Positions 17,919 through 27,546 are shown, counted from the stretch's first letter. The stretch: DNA of 64,000 bases from Pseudogemmobacter lacusdianii (GCF_030848395.1 NZ_JAVDBT010000009.1:121767-185766); one strand, 5' to 3'. Program-made: numbers and translations. Notes: a model not told the origin generated them from the sequence alone.

Positions 17919-18737
17919 ATGGGGTTTCCCGGCACTTGGATGACCGAAAGCCAAAGCGTGGTTTACCGCGTGGTTCCGAAATGCGCCTGCTCGACCATTG
18001 GGCAGATCCTTTATTACTCGGATCAAGGGCAGTTCTTTGACGGCGACATTCATGATTCCACGACGGGCCTGCACAAATGGGCGCAAGAGGCGAGCCAGCC
18101 GCTGATCGAGAAAACGGTAAAGCAACGCAACGCCTATGCTTTTACCTGCGTGCGCAATCCTTACACGCGGATCCTGTCGTCCTTCTTCGACAAGATTTGC
18201 GGCATCCAGCGCAATGGCCGGCGCTATCGCGGCAATCTGGTGCCGCTTTTGGTGCAGAAATACGGGATCGAGGTCGGCGGCGAGGACGGCAAGCAAGAGT
18301 TCGACCAGATCGCCTCGTTCCGGCGGTTCTTGCTGTTCGCGCGCGACACCATCCGGTTCAAAAAGCCGATGGAGCCGGACATCCATTGGTCGGCAATGTC
18401 GGGCCATATCAGCACCTTCATCGTCAACGGCGGCCGCTACGATCAGATCTTCTTCACCGAGGATTTCAACACCGGCATGCAGAAGGTTTTGGACAGAATC
18501 CCAACCCGCCATGCGGTGGATCTAAAGACCATCCCGCGTTTCAATGAAAGCGAGGGGCATGGGCCGAAGCGGCTGCATCCGGTGGAGGATTACTTTGACG
18601 ATCTGTCAAAGCATCTGGTCTGGGAGATCTACAAGCGCGACTTCCAGCTCTTCAAATATGACTTCGACAATCCCGGCAATAAGATGCCCTTGGGCGAGGT
18701 CGATCTGGACGAGGTCCATGCCAAGCTGGGCGACTAA
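17919..18737 (+). CDS. Sulfotransferase family 2 (carbohydrate type)
   Basis: A 272-residue cytosolic sulfotransferase that would use PAPS. VVPKCACSTIGQIL is the 5'-phosphosulfate loop in the form typical of carbohydrate sulfotransferases, and FTCVRNPYTRILSSF is the 3'-phosphate binding segment. ATG 17919 has AGGAG about eight bases upstream; a TTG codon directly before it is a less likely start. It is divergent from the GT14-like gene over a 150-bp spacer, and the pair suggests a glycan that is branched or extended and then sulfated. The acceptor is unknown. A strong terminator follows. Confidence 0.85.
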   Translation: MGFPGTWMTESQSVVYRVVPKCACSTIGQILYYSDQGQFFDGDIHDSTTGLHKWAQEASQPLIEKTVKQRNAYAFTCVRNPYTRILSSFFDKICGIQRNGRRYRGNLVPLLVQKYGIEVGGEDGKQEFDQIASFRRFLLFARDTIRFKKPMEPDIHWSAMSGHISTFIVNGGRYDQIFFTEDFNTGMQKVLDRIPTRHAVDLKTIPRFNESEGHGPKRLHPVEDYFDDLSKHLVWEIYKRDFQLFKYDFDNPGNKMPLGEVDLDEVHAKLGD

Positions 18738-18749
18738 GCCGCGCCAATG

Positions 18750-18787
18750 AAAAAGCCCCGGAGCCTTTGCAGGTTCCGGGGCTTTTT
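18750..18787. terminator. Bidirectional terminator between sulfotransferase and ilvD
   Basis: AAAAGCCCCGGA pairs with TTCCGGGGCTTTT around a loop of about ten bases, with an A-run on the left and a T-run on the right. It lies between two converging genes. Confidence 0.92.
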
Positions 18788-18803
18788 CTTTGCCAAACGA
18801 GGC

Positions 18804-20648
18804 TCAGAGACCTTCGGGCAGCACCCGAACAGCACCCTTGTCTGCCGAAGAGGCAAAGGCCGCATAGGCCTTCAGCGCAGTGGTCACATTGCGCTTGCGC
18901 GGGGCGGCGGGCTTCCAGCCAAGCTTGTCTTGCTCGGCCCGGCGCACGGCCAGTTCTTCTTCCGAGACTTTCAGATTGATCGTGCGGTTCGGAATGTCGA
19001 TCTCGATGATATCGCCGTCCCGCACCAAACCAATCGCCCCACCTTGCGCCGCTTCCGGCGAGGCATGGCCGATCGACAGACCCGAGGTGCCGCCCGAGAA
19101 GCGGCCATCGGTGATCAAAGCACAGGCTTTGCCCAAGCCGCGCGATTTCAGATAGCTGGTCGGGTAGAGCATTTCCTGCATCCCCGGACCGCCTTTCGGG
19201 CCTTCGTAGCGGATCACCACCACGTCACCCTCGACCACCTTTTTGTTCAAGATCCCCAGGACCGCATCGTCTTGGCTTTCGTAAACTACGGCTTTGCCGG
19301 TGAATTTCAGGATCGACTCGTCCACACCGGCGGTTTTCACGATGCAACCGTCCAGCGCGATATTGCCCTTGAGGATCGCCAGACCGCCGTCTTTCGAGAA
19401 AGCATGCTCGGCCGAGCGGATCACCCCACCCTCACGGTCGGTATCAAGGCTGGGGTAGAGCGAGCTTTGCGAAAACGCGGTCTGTGTCGGCACGCCACCC
19501 GGCGCGGCAAGGAAAAGCTCGCGCGCTTCGGGGTTATTGGTGACGGCGATGTCCCAAGCCGCCAAAGCCTCGCCCATGGTCGAGCTGTGCACGGTCGGGC
19601 AATCGCGGTTGATCAACCCGGCGCGGTCCAACTCACCCAAGAGCGACATGATCCCGCCCGCGCGGTGCACGTCTTCCATATGGATGCCCGCGATATTGGG
19701 CGCCACTTTGCACAGGCAAGGCACCTTGCGCGACAGATTGTCGATGTCATCCATACCGAAATCGACCTCACCCTCACGGGCGATGGCCAGCAGGTGCAGC
19801 ACGGTGTTGGTCGAGCCACCCATAGCGATATCCAGCGCCATGGCGTTGTCGAAAGCGGCACGGCTGGCAATGGTGCGCGGCAGCACGGTGGCGTCGTTCT
19901 GCTCATACCAGCGGCGCGCCAGATCCACGATCATCCGGCCCGACTTCAGGAACAGGTTCTTGCGGAAGCCATGCGTCGCAAGGGTCGAGCCATTGCCGGG
20001 CAGTGCCAGTCCCAAAGCCTCGGCCAAGCAGTTCATCGAATTCGCCGTGAACATGCCCGAGCACGAGCCGCAGGTCGGGCAAGCGTTTTGCTCAATCGCC
20101 TCGACATCGGCGTCCGAGATATTCTCGTTCGCGGCGGCAACCATCGCATCTACAAGGTCCAGCTTCACGATGCGGCCATCGCCCAGCGTTGCCTTGCCAG
20201 CCTCCATCGGCCCGCCCGAGACGAAGATCGCCGGGATGTTCAGCCGCATCGCGGCCATCAGCATGCCGGGGGTGATCTTGTCGCAGTTCGAGATGCAGAC
20301 CATCGCATCGGCGCAATGCGCGTTGACCATATATTCGACCGAATCGGCGATGATCTCACGCGAGGGCAGCGAGTAAAGCATGCCATCATGGCCCATCGCG
20401 ATGCCGTCATCGACCGCGATGGTGTTGAATTCCTTAGCGACACCGCCCGCAGCCTCGATCTCGCGCGCCACCATCTGACCAAGGTCTTTCAGGTGGACGT
20501 GACCCGGCACAAACTGGGTGAAGCTGTTCACAACGGCGATGATCGGCTTGCCGAAATCGCCATCCTTCATACCTGTGGCACGCCACAATCCGCGGGCGCC
20601 GGCCATATTACGGCCATGGGTGGTGGTGCGGGAACGATAAGCGGGCAT
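18804..20648 (-). CDS. ilvD: Dihydroxy-acid dehydratase
   Basis: A 614-residue IlvD of the branched-chain amino acid pathway, which dehydrates 2,3-dihydroxy-isovalerate and 2,3-dihydroxy-methylvalerate. It starts [23 protein letters not shown] 20648 has a GGAGG site upstream, so the open frame to 20741 is not used. Iron-sulfur cysteines are in [10 protein letters not shown] and [17 protein letters not shown]. Substrate-region motifs include [10 protein letters not shown] and [20 protein letters not shown]. The three cysteines with this spacing suggest the [4Fe-4S]-type length class. It is monocistronic. Confidence 0.97.
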   Translation of the reverse strand: MPAYRSRTTTHGRNMAGARGLWRATGMKDGDFGKPIIAVVNSFTQFVPGHVHLKDLGQMVAREIEAAGGVAKEFNTIAVDDGIAMGHDGMLYSLPSREIIADSVEYMVNAHCADAMVCISNCDKITPGMLMAAMRLNIPAIFVSGGPMEAGKATLGDGRIVKLDLVDAMVAAANENISDADVEAIEQNACPTCGSCSGMFTANSMNCLAEALGLALPGNGSTLATHGFRKNLFLKSGRMIVDLARRWYEQNDATVLPRTIASRAAFDNAMALDIAMGGSTNTVLHLLAIAREGEVDFGMDDIDNLSRKVPCLCKVAPNIAGIHMEDVHRAGGIMSLLGELDRAGLINRDCPTVHSSTMGEALAAWDIAVTNNPEARELFLAAPGGVPTQTAFSQSSLYPSLDTDREGGVIRSAEHAFSKDGGLAILKGNIALDGCIVKTAGVDESILKFTGKAVVYESQDDAVLGILNKKVVEGDVVVIRYEGPKGGPGMQEMLYPTSYLKSRGLGKACALITDGRFSGGTSGLSIGHASPEAAQGGAIGLVRDGDIIEIDIPNRTINLKVSEEELAVRRAEQDKLGWKPAAPRKRNVTTALKAYAAFASSADKGAVRVLPEGL

Positions 20649-20810
20649 AGGGGATCCTCCGGCGAATGGCTGCCTTTGGGTAGCCCTGACAAGGTGCAGA
20701 GACAATGCCCGTCGCGCGGGATTGATTAAAAACAGAGGCAAAAACGCAATAAAAAAAGCCCCGTCGCCCTTTGGACGAACGGAGCTTACTTTTTGGCCGG
20801 GGGCTGTGGC

Positions 20811-22037
20811 TTAGCTTTGCCCGGCAGAGCGGAACCACGCGACAATCGCGGCGCGCTCTTGCGGCTCCATATAGGACAGGTTGCCCGGCGGCATGGCATG
20901 CGAATAACCCGATTGCATCGCGATCCGGCGTGCCTCAACCGCGATCTGCGCCTCGGTTTCCAAGACCACGCCTTTCGGCGCCCAATGCATCCCCTCCCAC
21001 GAGGGTTCAGCCGCGTGGCACATTGAGCAACGGCCCTGCACGATACTGACCACCTCATCAAAGCCTTGGGCTTGGGCGTAAACCAGCGAGGTGCCGTGCA
21101 ATTGCGCCTCGGCCTGCGGCGTGGTGCGCAAAGGCGCGGTCGAGAGCCATGCGATCAGAAGGAACAGGATCACCGTGGCAAACCATGTCCAATGCGGGCT
21201 GCCTTTGCGGGCATGCTGGGTGTTGAACCAATGCCGGATGGTGACGCCCATCAAGAAGACCAAGCTGGCGATGATCCAGTTATACTCGGTGGCGAAGACC
21301 AACGGATAATGGTTCGACAGCATCAAGAAGATCACAGGCAGCGTCAGATAATTGTTATGCGTGCTGCGCTGCTTGGCGATCTTGCCGTATTTCGGGTCGG
21401 GCTTCTTGCCCGCCTTCAGATCCGCCACCACCACGCGCTGGTTGGGCATGATGATGAAGAACACGTTGGCCGACATGATCGTGGCGGTGAACGCGCCCAG
21501 ATGCAGCATGGCGGCGCGGCCCGAGAAGACTTGGGTGTAGAACCAGCTCATCGCCACCAAGACGGCGAACAGCGCCAGCATCAAGATGTTCTGGTCGGCG
21601 TTCACAAAGACCTTGCAGAGCGTGTTGTAAGCGATCCAGCCAAAGGCCAGCGAGGCCATCGAGATCGCAACCGCCTGCCAGACCGTCAGCTCCATCACGG
21701 TGGGATCGATCAGGTAAAGCTCGGCGCCAAGGTAATAGACCAGGATCAGCATGGTGAACCCGGAGATCCAGGTCATGTAGCTTTCCCATTTGAACCAGAT
21801 CAGATGGTCCGGCATCTCGGCTGGGGCGACGAGATATTTCTGGATATGGTAGAAACCACCGCCATGCACCTGCCATTCATCGCCATCCGCGCCCGAGGGC
21901 AGATTGCGGTCGCGGTGCAAGCCAAGGTCCAGCGCGATGAAGTAAAAGCTTGAACCAATCCAAGCGATTGCCGTGATCACATGTAGCCAGCGGACGGCCA
22001 CTTCGACCCATTCCCAAAGAACCACCCAGTCGTACAT
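20811..22037 (-). CDS. puuD: Urate hydroxylase PuuD, membrane protein with C-terminal cytochrome c
   Basis: A 408-residue protein that oxidises urate to 5-hydroxyisourate in bacteria lacking soluble uricase. About eight membrane helices fill residues 10-300 (VAVRWLHVITAIAWIGSSFY, with His at positions typical for the family). A cytochrome c domain follows, with heme site CSMCH at about residues 343-347 and a probable Met ligand in the HAMPPGNLSYM region. It is divergent from a LysR regulator and 3.5 kb from uraH, so this is the entry step of block 1. Electrons probably go to the respiratory chain, which is established only for the family. Confidence 0.93.
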   Translation of the reverse strand: MYDWVVLWEWVEVAVRWLHVITAIAWIGSSFYFIALDLGLHRDRNLPSGADGDEWQVHGGGFYHIQKYLVAPAEMPDHLIWFKWESYMTWISGFTMLILVYYLGAELYLIDPTVMELTVWQAVAISMASLAFGWIAYNTLCKVFVNADQNILMLALFAVLVAMSWFYTQVFSGRAAMLHLGAFTATIMSANVFFIIMPNQRVVVADLKAGKKPDPKYGKIAKQRSTHNNYLTLPVIFLMLSNHYPLVFATEYNWIIASLVFLMGVTIRHWFNTQHARKGSPHWTWFATVILFLLIAWLSTAPLRTTPQAEAQLHGTSLVYAQAQGFDEVVSIVQGRCSMCHAAEPSWEGMHWAPKGVVLETEAQIAVEARRIAMQSGYSHAMPPGNLSYMEPQERAAIVAWFRSAGQS

Positions 22038-22176
22038 GTGCTGCCTCTCCCCCCAATTGGATGCGAAACGCTATACCGCAGCGGGTTTTGCTGTTAATCC
22101 CGAGAAATACCGGATCACTTTCAAGCTGACCCAGATAATCGCCGGATGTTCATCCAGCCAATCGGAAACGCGACTG

Positions 22177-23094
22177 ATGAGCTACGTCAATAATATCCGC
22201 ATGTTTGTGCGCGTCTATGAGCTTGGCAATATGTCAGCGGCGGCGCGCGACCAGCGCACCTCGCCCGCCGTCGCCTCGGCGCGGATATCTGAGCTGGAAA
22301 AGCACCTTGGCGTGCGGCTGTTCAACCGCACCACCCGCAGCTTGCAGGCCACCGAGAACGGCCGGATCTTCTTTGATGGCGCGCGCAAGATCCTTGATTC
22401 CATCGATGAGGCGGAAGCCGCCGTGATGGATGTGACGCAAAACCCGCGCGGCACGATCTTTGTGGCGGCCCCCTTGGGCATTGGTCGGCGGCTGATCGCG
22501 CCGCATGTGCCGATGTTCAAAGACCTTTACCCGCAGATCGAGGTGCGGTTGCGGCTTTCAGACCGCTCGATCGATGTGGTCAGCGAAGGCATCGATGTGG
22601 CCTTTCACCTTGGGCTTTTGGACGACAGCACGCTGAAGGTGCAGCTGATTGCCGATTGCCCAAGGCTCCTCTGCGCCGCGCCCTCTTATATAGAGCGGCG
22701 CGGGATGCCGCTGGATGGCGCGCAGCTGGTGGCCGAGCGCCATGATTGTCTGAACCTGCGCTTTCCCGGGGCCAAAGAGTTCCAGTGGACCCTTGAGACG
22801 CCCGAGGGCCCGCGTCGGTTTGAGATCTCGGGGCCCTACGAATCCGATGACGGTGATGTGCTGACCGGTTGGGCGCTGGATGGGCGCGGCATCGTGATGA
22901 AGCCGATCTTCGATGTGGCAGATCACTTGCGCGCAGGCCGCCTTGTGCCTGTCGCCACTGCAACGCCGCCTTTGCCGACGCAGCTTTCCAGCCTGTCGCA
23001 GCATCGTCGCTTGAAAGACCCCAAAGTGCGGCTTTTCACCGAGTTCATGGCCGGCAAGATCAAAGAAGAGATGCGCCGCGCCACTTTGGGCTGA
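22177..23094 (+). CDS. LysR-family transcriptional regulator, probably of purine catabolism
   Basis: A 305-residue LysR protein. The helix-turn-helix is in residues 5-62 (FVRVYELGNMSAAARDQRTS, then VASARISELEKHLGVRLFNR). The effector domain begins at about residue 90 (GTIFVAAPLGIGRRLIAPHV). ATG 22177 is chosen because it starts just before conserved sequence; the frame stays open upstream into puuD. Its position divergent from puuD suggests that it senses a purine metabolite and controls this cluster, which is inference. I could not pick a convincing T-N11-A operator in the 139-bp spacer. Confidence 0.88.
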   Translation: MSYVNNIRMFVRVYELGNMSAAARDQRTSPAVASARISELEKHLGVRLFNRTTRSLQATENGRIFFDGARKILDSIDEAEAAVMDVTQNPRGTIFVAAPLGIGRRLIAPHVPMFKDLYPQIEVRLRLSDRSIDVVSEGIDVAFHLGLLDDSTLKVQLIADCPRLLCAAPSYIERRGMPLDGAQLVAERHDCLNLRFPGAKEFQWTLETPEGPRRFEISGPYESDDGDVLTGWALDGRGIVMKPIFDVADHLRAGRLVPVATATPPLPTQLSSLSQHRRLKDPKVRLFTEFMAGKIKEEMRRATLG

Positions 23095-23147
23095 CCCTCG
23101 CCAGCAAATAGGGCCACGGCAAAGCGCGAAAGCAGACTTTGTACAGC

Positions 23148-23184
23148 AAAAAGGCGCGAGGTTTCCCTCGCGCCTTTTCCTTTT
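23148..23184. terminator. Bidirectional terminator between the LysR gene and the DUF2125-like gene
   Basis: AAAAAGGCGCGAGG pairs with CCTCGCGCCTTTT around a loop of about four bases, followed by CCTTTT. The flanking genes converge on it. Confidence 0.92.
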
Positions 23185-23200
23185 GGCGATAGCGCCAAGA

Positions 23201-24706
23201 TTACATCGGCAGCGGTTGGCCGTTCACCAGCACTTCCATGCCATCCTTGACCTCGATTTCCGAGACAAGGCTGTCATCGCCATTGCCCGAAGGCTTCATG
23301 AACATCGCCATCATCATCCGCGCGCCAGCAGCATCGCTTTCTTCCAGCAAGCCGACTTTGATCAGCCCGTCGATCAGCGCATTGGCACCGTCAACATTGA
23401 TGGTTGCGTTGCCCTTCGGCATCGGGAAGCCCATCGAATTGTCGAAGGTGAAGGCGCCGGTCGAGACCAGTGCCGCGCCAGCGACTTTCAGCGAGATATC
23501 CGCGATATCAAGGTTTTCCAGCTGCGGGATTTGCGGCTCGCCGCCCATATCTTCCGCCTCGGCCAAGCTGATGAGGTCCAGCGCGCCGCGGCCGGTGATG
23601 TCGATGTTCAGATCGGCTGCATCGCGCTTCAGCTCTGCGCCTGGGTCAAACATCGACCATACGCCCTCGCTCAGCTCCAGCTGGGCCAGCTTCAGACGGA
23701 AGATGATGTCTTGCGGCGTGGAGGCCATCACCGGGAATTTCAGATCCATCGAGGACTGAGCGATGGACACATCCATCGGCGGCATTCCCTCGCTCACCAC
23801 GTTGAAGGCCATTTTGCCGTTGCTCGAGGTCAGCGTGAAGGCGTCTTTGTTAAGGCTCATCTCGGCAGAAGCCGGCTCGCTGTCCATCGACATCGAATAG
23901 GGGAAATACGGGCTTTCGAGCGCGCTGGTGCCTTTGCCATTGCCTTGAGCAAAGCTGCCTGCAATGGCGAAGCCTTCGTCCAAAGCCTTACGCATGCCCG
24001 CGGTGCCGTCCAGATCCGCCAAGGGCGAGCTCGGCAGCGTCACATCCAGTGCGATCTTCACATCCGAGGTTTCGCTGGTCGAGGTCGTCTTCATTTCCAT
24101 GCCCGGGTCATCCGCCAGGCTGTCGAAGATGAATTTGGCGGCAGCCAGATCCAAACCGAAGACACGGTTGGCGCCGGGGGTATCCGAATAAGAGCCGCTC
24201 AGCGTTTCAAAGCCGATCTTGCCGGTGTTCTTGACCGCAGGTGCTTCGGTGGTCTCGTCGAAGGAATAGCCCTCGGTCGTGACATCAAAAGTGACGTTCA
24301 GGCTGTCGGCTTCAAAGTCATAGACCAGAGCGCCCGATTTTTCGGAAGCCACGATCGACAGACCATCATGGACCAGATCAATCTTGGTGACATCCGTGCC
24401 ATCGGTCTCATCAATGCCAATCGTCGCACCCGGAGCGATCTTGACCGTACCGTCCGATTGCTCGGTCATCGTGATGTCCGAGATGGTCAGCGCCTCGGTT
24501 TCACCCTCAGCCGTGACCGAGACGCCATTCAAGGTCAGCACGCCGCCTGCATTCGATTCGGTCGCAGCCGAGATTTTCAACCCGGCCTGCGCTGCACCAT
24601 CTTTCCACGATTGCCAGACTTGGTCAGCGGTCAGTGCGGCATGGGCGGTGCCCCCCATAAGAAGGACCAATGCAGGGACGGCAGCGAAAGTCTTGAAATG
24701 AAACAT
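23201..24706 (-). CDS. Exported DUF2125-like protein
   Basis: A 501-residue protein with a clear signal peptide (MFHFKTFAAVPALVLLMGG, cleaved after TAHA). The mature part is acidic and beta-rich, with repeated DxxxITMT and LTLNGVSV-type strands, and resembles DUF2125 proteins annotated in Rhodobacteraceae. ATG 24706 has GAGGAGAA upstream; the open frame to 24772 lacks a signal. No enzymatic motif is visible. It sits inside the purine block but nothing in the sequence ties it to purines. A lipid or envelope role would be speculation. Confidence 0.65.
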   Translation of the reverse strand: MFHFKTFAAVPALVLLMGGTAHAALTADQVWQSWKDGAAQAGLKISAATESNAGGVLTLNGVSVTAEGETEALTISDITMTEQSDGTVKIAPGATIGIDETDGTDVTKIDLVHDGLSIVASEKSGALVYDFEADSLNVTFDVTTEGYSFDETTEAPAVKNTGKIGFETLSGSYSDTPGANRVFGLDLAAAKFIFDSLADDPGMEMKTTSTSETSDVKIALDVTLPSSPLADLDGTAGMRKALDEGFAIAGSFAQGNGKGTSALESPYFPYSMSMDSEPASAEMSLNKDAFTLTSSNGKMAFNVVSEGMPPMDVSIAQSSMDLKFPVMASTPQDIIFRLKLAQLELSEGVWSMFDPGAELKRDAADLNIDITGRGALDLISLAEAEDMGGEPQIPQLENLDIADISLKVAGAALVSTGAFTFDNSMGFPMPKGNATINVDGANALIDGLIKVGLLEESDAAGARMMMAMFMKPSGNGDDSLVSEIEVKDGMEVLVNGQPLPM

Positions 24707-24818
24707 CTCGTTCTCCTCGGTCAAGTTCACTAATCTGGGCGGGACAGAACTCTTTTTACCCTTGCGGCGCAAGGCTTGGATTCTTCACTCATGCGGCATC
24801 GGCGGAAGGGCTCTGCAC

Positions 24819-25586
24819 GTGCAAAACGGCTTGGAAAAGAGCCTGCCATTCGGCGGGAATTCCGGCAAGTCACGGCTTGAAGACCGCGCCTTGCTGCCGC
24901 TTGCCGCGCCGCCCCCTTGGTTTGTGCATGGGATGCCGGGGGCAGGGTCAGATTTGGTCATCGCCTTTGCGTCGATTGGCCATGACCCAAGCCGCCCGCC
25001 CTCGCCCGAATTTGTCGCCTCGGCCAGCGCCAAGGGGCGGCCCGCACTGTTCATCGCAGATGCCAGCCGCAGCTGGTGCAACGCACCCGGCTTGACCGAA
25101 TTGCTTGAGGAGGCCGTCGCTGCGATCCGCCAGCGCCAAGAGATCCGCCGCATTCTGACCGTCGGCCAATCGATGGGCGGTTTTACCGCTTTGGTCGCGG
25201 CAAGCTTGATCAAGGTGGATGCCGTCTTGGCGATCGGCCCACAGTTTTCAGTGGACCCTTCCCTGATGGCGGAAGAGCGCTGGTCCGATTGGACCCGCCG
25301 GATCGTGCGGTTCACGCACCCCACCGCGCCCTTGCCGCCGGACACTGCGATCACCCTCCTGCATGGCTTGGCGGATGACTATGCCCAAGCCATGCAGTTC
25401 CCCGCGCAAAACGGCGTGGATCACATCTTCTTCCCCGCGCTCAGCCATTCCGCCTTGGCCCCGCATTTGAAGGCCAAAGGCTGCCTGCAAGGGCTGATCG
25501 AGGCCGCGCTCTCAACAGATCGCCGCCGCCTTCTGCGCCTGACCGCCAACGCTGGCGGCATCAGGCGCGAGCGCTGGTCCGCTTAG
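24819..25586 (+). CDS. Alpha/beta-hydrolase-like protein in the purine block
   Basis: A 255-residue protein if it starts at GTG 24819, which has GGAAGGG upstream; an in-frame start at 24762 would run into the promoter of the divergent DUF2125-like gene. The nucleophile elbow is GQSMGG, and LHGLADDYAQA followed by FPALSHSALAP fits the acid and His parts of a Ser-Asp-His triad. The N-terminal half has WFVHGMPGAGSDLVIAFAS, a typical strand and oxyanion region. Substrate is unknown. It ends tail to tail with uraH, sharing four bases. A role in purine breakdown is possible from location only. Confidence 0.65.
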   Translation: MQNGLEKSLPFGGNSGKSRLEDRALLPLAAPPPWFVHGMPGAGSDLVIAFASIGHDPSRPPSPEFVASASAKGRPALFIADASRSWCNAPGLTELLEEAVAAIRQRQEIRRILTVGQSMGGFTALVAASLIKVDAVLAIGPQFSVDPSLMAEERWSDWTRRIVRFTHPTAPLPPDTAITLLHGLADDYAQAMQFPAQNGVDHIFFPALSHSALAPHLKAKGCLQGLIEAALSTDRRRLLRLTANAGGIRRERWSA

Positions 25587-25951
25587 CTGCCGCGATAGGT
25601 GGAATAGGCAAAGGGCGAGATCAAGAGCGGCACATGGTAGTGCTGGCCTGCATCCGGCACGCCAAAGCGGATCGGGATCTGATCCAAAAAGAGCACCTCT
25701 CCCTGCGCCTGCCCCGAGGCGCGCAGATAATCTCCTGCCGCGAAGACCAGCTCATAAACGCCCGCCTTCAGCGCATCCCCGGTCAGCATCGGCGCGTCGG
25801 TGCGGCCGTCCGCATTGGTTTCGGTCTCAACCAGAAGCTGCCGCGCCGCGCCCTCGATCCGGTAAAGCGCAATCTTTACGCCCGCCGCAGGCTTACCGCG
25901 CGCCGTGTCCAGCACATGGGTCGAAAGTCGCCCGATCTTGCCGTCAGCCAT
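25583..25951 (-). CDS. uraH: 5-Hydroxyisourate hydrolase (transthyretin-like)
   Basis: A 122-residue HIUase that opens 5-hydroxyisourate to OHCU, the step after PuuD. Catalytic family marks are all present: LSTHVLDTARGKPAAGV (His), DGRTDAP (Arg), HYHVPLL (His) and the C-terminal YRGS. No signal peptide is seen, so the product is cytosolic. It is transcribed opposite to the next gene, puuE-uraD, across a 179-bp spacer. Confidence 0.96.
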   Translation of the reverse strand: MADGKIGRLSTHVLDTARGKPAAGVKIALYRIEGAARQLLVETETNADGRTDAPMLTGDALKAGVYELVFAAGDYLRASGQAQGEVLFLDQIPIRFGVPDAGQHYHVPLLISPFAYSTYRGS

Positions 25952-26130
25952 CTTCTAAACTCCCCTTCAGCGCCTTGCGCTTTCATCTGCCCCCATCCTA
26001 GCCCTGAATGGTCGTCTCAGGCGAGCATAGCTGCGGAAGAAAGGTCTTTCTGCGATTTCTTGAAAGAATATTCCTGCGATCCCGACTAATCTTTCATCCA
26101 AAGGCTGTAATGCCGAAAAGGAGCACCCCT

Positions 26131-27546
26131 ATGACCCGTTATCCCCGCGACTTTCGTGGCCACGGCCCGACCCCGCCGGATGCGGCTTGGCCGGGCGGCG
26201 CCAAAATCGCGATCTCTTTGGTGCTGAATTACGAAGAAGGTGGCGAGAACAACCTTCTGCACGGCGATGCTCAATCCGAGGCCTTCCTGTCGGACATCGC
26301 AGGTGCGGCGCCTTGGCCGGGGATGCGGCATTGGAACATGGAATCGATCTATGACTACGGCGCCCGCGCCGGGTTCTGGCGGCTCCATAAGCTCTTCACC
26401 GAGCGCGATATTCCGGTCACGATTTACGGTGTCACCTCGGCTTTGGCGCGCAACCCTGAACAGGTCGCCGCGATGAAAGCCGCCGGTTGGGAGATCGCCA
26501 GCCACGGCCTTAAGTGGGTCGATCACCGCGACATGCCGGCCGAGGAAGAGGCGCGCCAGATCGCTGAAAGCTTCCGCCTGCACGAAGAAGTCGTCGGTGA
26601 GCCGCCCTTGGGCTGGTATACGGGCCGCTGCTCGATGAACACCGTGGCGCTGACCGCCCAGACCCATAAGCTCGCATGGATCTCGGACACTTATGACGAT
26701 GACCTGCCCTATTGGCTTGAGGTCGGCGATCATGACCAGCTGGTCATTCCCTATACGCTCGAAGCCAATGATATGCGCTTTGCCACCGCTCCGGGCTATA
26801 TCACCGGCGAGCAGTTCTTCACCTATCTCAAGGATAGCTTCGACACGCTCTATGCCGAGGGTCAGGCCGGAGCGGCCAAGATGTTCTCGATCGGCCTGCA
26901 CAACCGGCTGATCGGCCGTCCGGGCAAATTCGCGGGTCTGAAGAAATTCCTCGACTATGTGCAAGGGTTTGAGGGCGTCTGGTTCCCCCGCCGCATCGAC
27001 ATTGCCCGCCATTGGGCGGCGCAGCATCCGCACAAACGGATCGAGCGGCCAAGCCAAATGAGCCGCGAACGGCTGGTGCAAGTCTATGGCTCGATCTTCG
27101 AGCATTCGCCTTGGATCGCCGAACGCGCCTATGAGCTTGAGCTTGGCCCCGCGCATGATTCTGCCACGGGCCTGCACAATGCGCTCGCCCGCATCTTCCG
27201 CTCGGCCTCTCAGGCCGAACGCCTTGGCGTGCTGCAAGCCCACCCCGATCTGGCCGGAAAATTGGCCGCCGCCAAGCGCCTTACCGCGGAAAGCACCGCC
27301 GAACAGGCCAGCGCCGCTTTGGATGCGCTCACCGATGAGGAGCGCGCCACGTTCCAACGCCTCAACACGGACTATGTGGCCAAGCACGGCTTCCCCTTCA
27401 TCATCGCCGTGCGCGACAACGACAAAGCCTCGATCCTTGCGGCCTTCCATGCGCGGATCGGCAATGACACTGCGACAGAATTCGCCACCGCCTGCCGTCA
27501 GGTTGAGCGGATTGCCGAGCTGCGTTTGAAGGATCTCTTGCCATGA
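26131..27546 (+). CDS. puuE: Bifunctional allantoinase PuuE / OHCU decarboxylase UraD fusion
   Basis: A 471-residue two-domain enzyme. Residues 1-305 are the polysaccharide-deacetylase-fold allantoinase PuuE (YPRDFRGHGPTPPDAAWPGG, then NYEEGGENNLLHGD, YGARAGFWRL and WYTGRCSMNT). The last ~160 residues are OHCU decarboxylase (YEHSPWIAERAYE-like start at EHSPWIAERAYE, then AHPDLAGKLA with the catalytic-region His, and FPFIIAVRDND). OHCU is decarboxylated to S-allantoin, which the other half opens to allantoate, so the fusion joins consecutive steps in reverse order. ATG 26131 has AAAAGGAG upstream. It overlaps allE by four bases. Confidence 0.93.
   Translation: MTRYPRDFRGHGPTPPDAAWPGGAKIAISLVLNYEEGGENNLLHGDAQSEAFLSDIAGAAPWPGMRHWNMESIYDYGARAGFWRLHKLFTERDIPVTIYGVTSALARNPEQVAAMKAAGWEIASHGLKWVDHRDMPAEEEARQIAESFRLHEEVVGEPPLGWYTGRCSMNTVALTAQTHKLAWISDTYDDDLPYWLEVGDHDQLVIPYTLEANDMRFATAPGYITGEQFFTYLKDSFDTLYAEGQAGAAKMFSIGLHNRLIGRPGKFAGLKKFLDYVQGFEGVWFPRRIDIARHWAAQHPHKRIERPSQMSRERLVQVYGSIFEHSPWIAERAYELELGPAHDSATGLHNALARIFRSASQAERLGVLQAHPDLAGKLAAAKRLTAESTAEQASAALDALTDEERATFQRLNTDYVAKHGFPFIIAVRDNDKASILAAFHARIGNDTATEFATACRQVERIAELRLKDLLP

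Noticed and set aside
17769..18512. N-terminal extension of the GT14-like protein to 773 residues
   Set aside because: The extra 248 codons are antisense to the sulfotransferase, which has conserved PAPS motifs and a good ribosome site. The family start is at 17768.
18747..20729. 660-codon plus-strand frame across ilvD
   Set aside because: Antisense to ilvD, with His/Arg-rich composition and no recognised domain.
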